From positions 620,001 through 684,000 of the forward strand of contig CAWGXG010000007.1 in the NCBI GenBank assembly GCA_963826505.1: a stretch of DNA of 64,000 nucleotides, in the 5' to 3' direction. The notes beneath the pieces are model-generated. The model saw only the letters and a program-made list of their open reading frames with translations, was not told where the DNA came from and did not search any database. Positions 59,950 to 64,000 of the stretch are shown here, one piece after another (within the stretch, counting starts at the first letter, position 1; the number at the start of each line of letters is the position of its first letter). A program made the translations under genes and the position numbers. Origin of the DNA: CAWGXG01 sp963826505 (GTDB taxonomy: Bacteria > Chloroflexota > Anaerolineae > Aggregatilineales > Aggregatilineaceae).

Positions 59950-60813
59950 GTGCTGACTCTCCATTTAACTTAGGCTGTCTTGAAATTCGAATACTGCTAC
60001 GGAACTACCCTCAAGCGTTGTGTAACTCAGCTTGTGCTCGAACGTCCTTCGAACTGGCCGATACCTTCTCCTTTCGTCACAGTCCGAATGTCATTCCGGG
60101 GGTGCATCATCTTTGGTGGTGGGCAATGGGGCACCCTGTGAAACGCTCGGCTAGCGTTCACTCAACAGAACACCCGAATGGAATATACAAAGGACTAACG
60201 CAGTGTGGCAACACCGATTTATGGCTCTTGAAGCCATTCTGCTGTTTAGGAGAGAAATACGCGCTACTGCTTCCAAATCCAGCACCCACATTTCGTTATT
60301 TGGAAAGCGGCATCTTATGGCACACAAGTGGGGGAAAACATGCCAGGTAAGCTGTCGCGTGTCGACGGCTCTTGGCCCCTCGCAAGTTAAATAATAGTCA
60401 TCCTCCATCATCCCGGATTGAAGATCATTATAAGGGTAACGTTAGAAGATGGCAAAAAGGATTTTCTGTAAACAAATTCACCCCACGCCTGCAAAAAAGC
60501 GGATGTTTTGCGGAAATAATTAATCAACCCGGATGACGCAACACAGCCCTCAGCTTCAGTAAGACCTCGATTTTGTATGACATTGTTCAGTGGAAAGACG
60601 TGTCGTTTGGCCAAAAGTGACAAAAGCTACAAAGAAATATGATGGTTTTCACTGCTTAAATCGAGTCTTTGGGCCCATGATAAATACTGTGGGTGACTAA
60701 ACGCGATAAATGTCTTTTATAGATTGTTTTTATTCGTAATGTCCGAGTATTCCACTGGCAGGCTATACGCCAACCTAATCTGTCCACACAGACACTTCAG
60801 AGAGAGAAAGCCT
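59950..60813. other. Long AT-rich intergenic region between divergent loci
   Basis: About 860 nt separate malE (minus) and the heavy-metal-domain-like gene (plus). Open frames of 60-110 codons exist on both strands, but none has a known motif or persuasive ribosome site, and base composition is lower in GC than the coding regions. It should hold the promoters of both loci. I could not single out convincing -35/-10 boxes or an RNA gene. Confidence 0.5.
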
Positions 60814-61206
60814 ATGGAGAAATTAACCCTAGACGTCCCAGCAATGTATGGGGACCATCACGTCATCGATGTTCGTACCATTCTGCTCAAGCTCCCCGGC
60901 GTCACCGATGTTTATGCCAGCAGTGCATTTCACGTCGTCGAAGTCAGTTACGACCCCGCGCAAACTGACGCCAAAGCCATCACCGCTCAGTTGGACGAAG
61001 CCGGCTACCTGCACCAGTTGGAAACTCCCCTCGAAACGGGTAAGGCAGCCTATAAAACAGAAGAGAGCACCTACTTCCGGCATACGGCGGCCTATGCCCA
61101 GACCGGCCAGACTGTCAGCTTTGCTCAAAACGTCAACTACGCCGGGCGACCGCTCTGGCCGTGTCCCGGCATGGGACCCGTCAGCATGAGTGACGAAGGG
61201 GAATAA
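60814..61206 (+). CDS. HMA-like small protein lacking the CxxC site, linked to CODH
   Basis: A 130-residue protein. Residues 1-70 have the beta-alpha-beta-beta-alpha-beta pattern of heavy-metal-associated domains (EKLTLDVPAMYGDHHVIDVR, then GVTDVYASSAFHVVEVSYDP). The metal-binding CxxC is replaced by MYGDHH, so copper-type binding is unlikely. The tail of about 60 residues is unfamiliar apart from PLWPCPGMGP. Its stop is 3 nt before the cooS ATG, so it is in one operon with CODH. A role in nickel/iron-sulfur cluster handling for CODH/ACS is a guess from position only. Confidence 0.72.
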   Translation: MEKLTLDVPAMYGDHHVIDVRTILLKLPGVTDVYASSAFHVVEVSYDPAQTDAKAITAQLDEAGYLHQLETPLETGKAAYKTEESTYFRHTAAYAQTGQTVSFAQNVNYAGRPLWPCPGMGPVSMSDEGE

Positions 61207-61209
61207 ATC

Positions 61210-63225
61210 ATGGCAAAAGGACAACGCACCCCCGAAGAACACAGCATCGATCCCGCAGCACAACAAATGCTGATCCGGGCTGACAAGCTGGGGATTGGCA
61301 CCGCGTTTTCGCGGGCCGATGCCATGTCGCCCTGCAACATTGGATCGTCGGGCATGTGCTGCAAGCTGTGCGGCATGGGTCCCTGCCGCCTGACGAAAGA
61401 CGGCCAAACCGGCGTCTGCGGCGCGACGATCGATACGATCCAGGCGCGCAACTTCATCCGGGCTATCGCCGCTGGGGCGGCTGCCCACTCCGATCACGGG
61501 CGTGATATGGCTTTCACGCTCAAGGCCGTCGCCAACGGGCAGACCGAAGGCTACATGATCCGCGATGTTGCCAAGCTGCGCACCGTCGCCGCCGCGTATG
61601 ACATCCCGATCGAAGGGCGTGCCCCGGAAGAAATCGCGAATGACCTGGCTGATCTGTATATTGCCCAGTTCGGCCAGCAGCGCGGCGCTGTGGCTCCGGT
61701 CCGGCGTGCGCCTGCCAAACGGCAAAAAGTGTGGAAGGAACACAACGTAATCCCGCGCGGCGTGGACCGCGAAGTGGTCGAGTCCCTACACCGCACGCAC
61801 ATCGGCGACGACCAGGAAGCCACCCATATTCTTCAGCATGCCATCCGTACCGCGCTGTCGGATGGCTGGGGCGGCAGTATGATCGCGACCGATGTGTCCG
61901 ATATACTGTTCGGCACTCCGGCCCCAGTCCTGGGTCAAGCCAATCTGGGTGTGCTCAAGAATGATATGGTGAATGTCATCGTCCACGGCCACGAGCCGAC
62001 GCTCAGCCAGATGATCGTCGCGGCCTCGCAAGACCCGGAGATCATTGCGTACGCCAAGCAGGCCGGTGCCAACGGGATCAACCTGTCGGGCATTTGCTGC
62101 ACGGCGAACGAAATCCTGATGCGCCAGGGCATCCCCGCCGCTGGGAACTTCCTCCAGCAAGAGCTGGCCATCCTGACCGGTGCGGTCGAAGCGATGGTGG
62201 TGGATGTGCAGTGCATCATGCAGGCCTTGGTCGCGCTGGCGGAGAACTTCCATACCAAGATCATCACGACCTCGCCCAAAGTGCGCATCAAAGGGGCCAC
62301 GCACATTGAGTTTGACGAACACCAGGCTCTCACGATCGCCCGGCAGATTCTGCGCACGGCGATCGACAACTTCAAGAATCGCGGCGAGACGCAAATCCCC
62401 GACGTGCGCGAAGACCTGATCCCCGGCTTCTCACACGAGTACATTTCGTACATGCTCGGCGGCTCCTACCGCGCGTCGTTCCGTCCGCTCAATGACGCCA
62501 TCATGACCGGGCGTATTCGCGGCGTGGCGGCCATCGTCGGCTGCAACAACCCGCGCAGCCAGCACGACTACCTGCATACGCTCGTCACGCGCGAGCTGCT
62601 GAAACAGGACGTGCTGATCGTAGAAACCGGCTGCGGAGCCATCGCCAGCGCCAAGCTCGGCCTGCTGCTCGGCGAAGCCGGGTTGGACCAGGTGGGTCAC
62701 GGTCTGCGCGAAGTGTGCGAGACGGTCGGCATCCCGCCCGTGCTGCACATGGGATCGTGCGTGGACAACACCCGCATCCTGACGGTGCTCACGCAGATGG
62801 TCGAAGAAGGTGGCCTGGGCGACGACATCGACCAGATTCCCGCCGTCGGCCTCGCCCCCGAATGGATGAGCGAAAAAGCCTTGTCCATCGGCACGTACTG
62901 CGTGGCGTCGGGCGCTTACGTCATCTTCGGCGGCTCGTCACCCGTCGGTGGCATGCCCGACAAAGTCGAAGACAGCGACATCGTGCTGCGCTATATCAGC
63001 GAGGGGTGGGAAGAACTGTACGGCGGCAAGATGGAATTCGTAGCCGACCCACACGAAATGGTTCGCCGCACCCTCGAACATATCGATAAGAAACGCGCCG
63101 CGTTGGGTCTGCCCAAATGGGATCCCGAACGCTTCGGGCGCAGCGGTGACGCGCGCATGCGCGAACTCGAAGAGATGCCGCTGGCCGATCGCCAGGCCGC
63201 GCTTTACGGCGTGCCAGCCAAGTAG
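61210..63225 (+). CDS. cooS: Anaerobic Ni-Fe carbon monoxide dehydrogenase catalytic subunit
   Basis: A 671-residue CooS/AcsA enzyme interconverting CO and CO2 with ferredoxin-level electrons. The D- and B-cluster cysteines are Cys42, Cys50, Cys51, Cys54, Cys59 and Cys70 (CCKLCGMGPC). The Ni-Fe C-cluster ligands are all visible: His261 (IVHGHEP), Cys296 or 297 (GICCTAN), Cys335 (DVQCIMQ), Cys445 (IVGCNNP), Cys475 (VETGCGA) and Cys517 (HMGSCVDN). Length is close to the usual 630-670. It follows the HMA-like gene by 3 nt and precedes acsB by 11 nt, so it belongs to the acetyl-CoA synthase (Wood-Ljungdahl) type of locus. Confidence 0.97.
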   Translation: MAKGQRTPEEHSIDPAAQQMLIRADKLGIGTAFSRADAMSPCNIGSSGMCCKLCGMGPCRLTKDGQTGVCGATIDTIQARNFIRAIAAGAAAHSDHGRDMAFTLKAVANGQTEGYMIRDVAKLRTVAAAYDIPIEGRAPEEIANDLADLYIAQFGQQRGAVAPVRRAPAKRQKVWKEHNVIPRGVDREVVESLHRTHIGDDQEATHILQHAIRTALSDGWGGSMIATDVSDILFGTPAPVLGQANLGVLKNDMVNVIVHGHEPTLSQMIVAASQDPEIIAYAKQAGANGINLSGICCTANEILMRQGIPAAGNFLQQELAILTGAVEAMVVDVQCIMQALVALAENFHTKIITTSPKVRIKGATHIEFDEHQALTIARQILRTAIDNFKNRGETQIPDVREDLIPGFSHEYISYMLGGSYRASFRPLNDAIMTGRIRGVAAIVGCNNPRSQHDYLHTLVTRELLKQDVLIVETGCGAIASAKLGLLLGEAGLDQVGHGLREVCETVGIPPVLHMGSCVDNTRILTVLTQMVEEGGLGDDIDQIPAVGLAPEWMSEKALSIGTYCVASGAYVIFGGSSPVGGMPDKVEDSDIVLRYISEGWEELYGGKMEFVADPHEMVRRTLEHIDKKRAALGLPKWDPERFGRSGDARMRELEEMPLADRQAALYGVPAK

Positions 63226-63236
63226 GAGAAACTTAT

Positions 63237-64000
63237 ATGTCGCGTTACATTGCAACGCGTGCCATTCGTGGCGCGAACGCGCTGGTGACCGAAGCCGAAC
63301 TCATGCTGGGCAAAGCCCTGCGCGAAAAAGGCGCCGGAACACCCGTCGCGTTTCCGAATACCGCTTACTACCTGCCGGTCATCTATGGCATGACCGGGCG
63401 CGAAGTGACCACTGTCGGCGATTTGCAGACCGCGCTCAAACACGCGCGCGCTCTGCTGCACCCGCTTCCGGCGGAAAACAAGTGGACGCCCTACCTGGGC
63501 GAAACGCTCGATTCCGGCATGGCGACCCTGATCGCCGCCGAAACCATCGAAGCGATCCGGTTCATCTACAGCTTGCAGCCGGAACCATTCGCCGGGATCG
63601 AGCTGGCAGGCGGCACGGCCTATTCCAACAACGGCGACGGCAACGTCGGCCACCTCAACGGCCCGATCGATGATATTCAGCTGCGGTCGTGGGGTATCCA
63701 ACTGGTGGACGGGCGTATGCCCGGCTTCGCGGCGATCGTCGGCGCGGCCAAATCGAACGAGGTCGCAGTCAAGATCGTGCGCGAGCTTCAGCGCCGCAAC
63801 ATCCTGACCTTCCTCTCCGGCAACGTCAACGGGCGCAGCATCATCGACCAGTTGAACGAAGAAGGCGTCGAGCTGGGTTACGATACCTATACCGTGCCCT
63901 TCGGCACCGACACCATCAGCGCGATCTACGCGCTGGGCTTCGCCACACGCTCCGCGCTGACGTTCGGCGGCATCAAAGCCGGACAGGCGCGCGATATCCT
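63237..64000 (+). CDS. acsB: CO dehydrogenase/acetyl-CoA synthase beta subunit, cut by window end
   Basis: The open frame starts at ATG 63237 (AGGAGA 8 nt upstream) and runs off the window after about 254 codons. The sequence (NTAYYLPVIYGMTGREV, SGNVNGRSIIDQL, ALTFGGIKAGQARDI) matches the N-terminal domain of acetyl-CoA synthase (AcsB/CdhC), which docks on CODH and receives CO through the tunnel. The A-cluster domain would lie beyond the window. With cooS it condenses CO, a methyl group and CoA to acetyl-CoA, or does the reverse. Confidence 0.93.
   Translation, partial: MSRYIATRAIRGANALVTEAELMLGKALREKGAGTPVAFPNTAYYLPVIYGMTGREVTTVGDLQTALKHARALLHPLPAENKWTPYLGETLDSGMATLIAAETIEAIRFIYSLQPEPFAGIELAGGTAYSNNGDGNVGHLNGPIDDIQLRSWGIQLVDGRMPGFAAIVGAAKSNEVAVKIVRELQRRNILTFLSGNVNGRSIIDQLNEEGVELGYDTYTVPFGTDTISAIYALGFATRSALTFGGIKAGQARDI

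Noticed and set aside
59950..60813. Possible transposase remnant or small RNA in the long AT-rich gap
   Set aside because: No terminal inverted repeats, transposase motif, or stable conserved fold could be identified by eye.

Overview
The window reads as chromosomal DNA of a Chloroflexota bacterium, most likely an anaerobic or facultative Anaerolineae-type lineage. This placement is inferred from gene content, not from a search. The supporting signs are roughly 60% GC, many multi-domain GAF/PAS histidine kinases, Nfn- and ferredoxin-linked enzymes, a CO dehydrogenase/acetyl-CoA synthase locus, an orphan sortase and CCCC...GGGG intergenic repeats. No phage, transposase, CRISPR array or plasmid gene was recognised.

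Layout. 1-3300: 3' part of an rRNA operon (23S missing about its first 100 nt, then 5S), followed by tRNA-Val with its own promoter and terminator. 3.3-10.7 kb: GAF histidine kinase, tail-anchored small protein, sortase, methyltransferase, GT39-like membrane glycosyltransferase, PiT phosphate transporter. 10.9-16.5 kb: secreted GH13 amylase/pullulanase, divergent ABC exporter. 16.5-23.8 kb: DapA-family aldolase, dnaG, rpoD, a Nudix-GNAT fusion and a lipoprotein. 23.8-28.8 kb: a 1180-residue hybrid kinase, a UbiA prenyltransferase and a PqqD-like protein. 29.1-35.5 kb: CE7 esterase, two small orphan ORFs, initiator tRNA, an arsenic operon (arsR, arsC, acr3) with two matching operators, a membrane molybdopterin oxidoreductase and tRNA-Gln. 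35.6-43.7 kb: nfnAB, aminotransferase, CoA-transferase and four-subunit 2-oxoacid:ferredoxin oxidoreductase. 43.8-49.3 kb: a three-gene sensory unit (binding protein, membrane kinase, response-regulator/kinase hybrid). 49.3-59.9 kb: an oligosaccharide locus (malEFG-like transporter with GH13, GH65 and GH2 enzymes). 60.8-64.0 kb: heavy-metal-domain-like protein, cooS and the start of acsB.

How the genes fit together. Two themes dominate. One is ferredoxin metabolism: transamination, oxidative decarboxylation of 2-oxoacids to acyl-CoA with reduced ferredoxin, CoA transfer and Nfn balancing of NAD(P)H with ferredoxin, with CODH/ACS as another ferredoxin user or source. The other is uptake and breakdown of alpha-glucans and related oligosaccharides, with extracellular GH13 action, MalEFG import and cytoplasmic GH13/GH65/GH2.

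Data caution. Eleven genes contain about nineteen reading-frame breaks and one in-frame TAG. One of them is the principal sigma factor, which a living cell cannot lose. The breaks are therefore most simply base-calling or assembly errors. I annotate each broken gene as one locus and mark where the frame changes.
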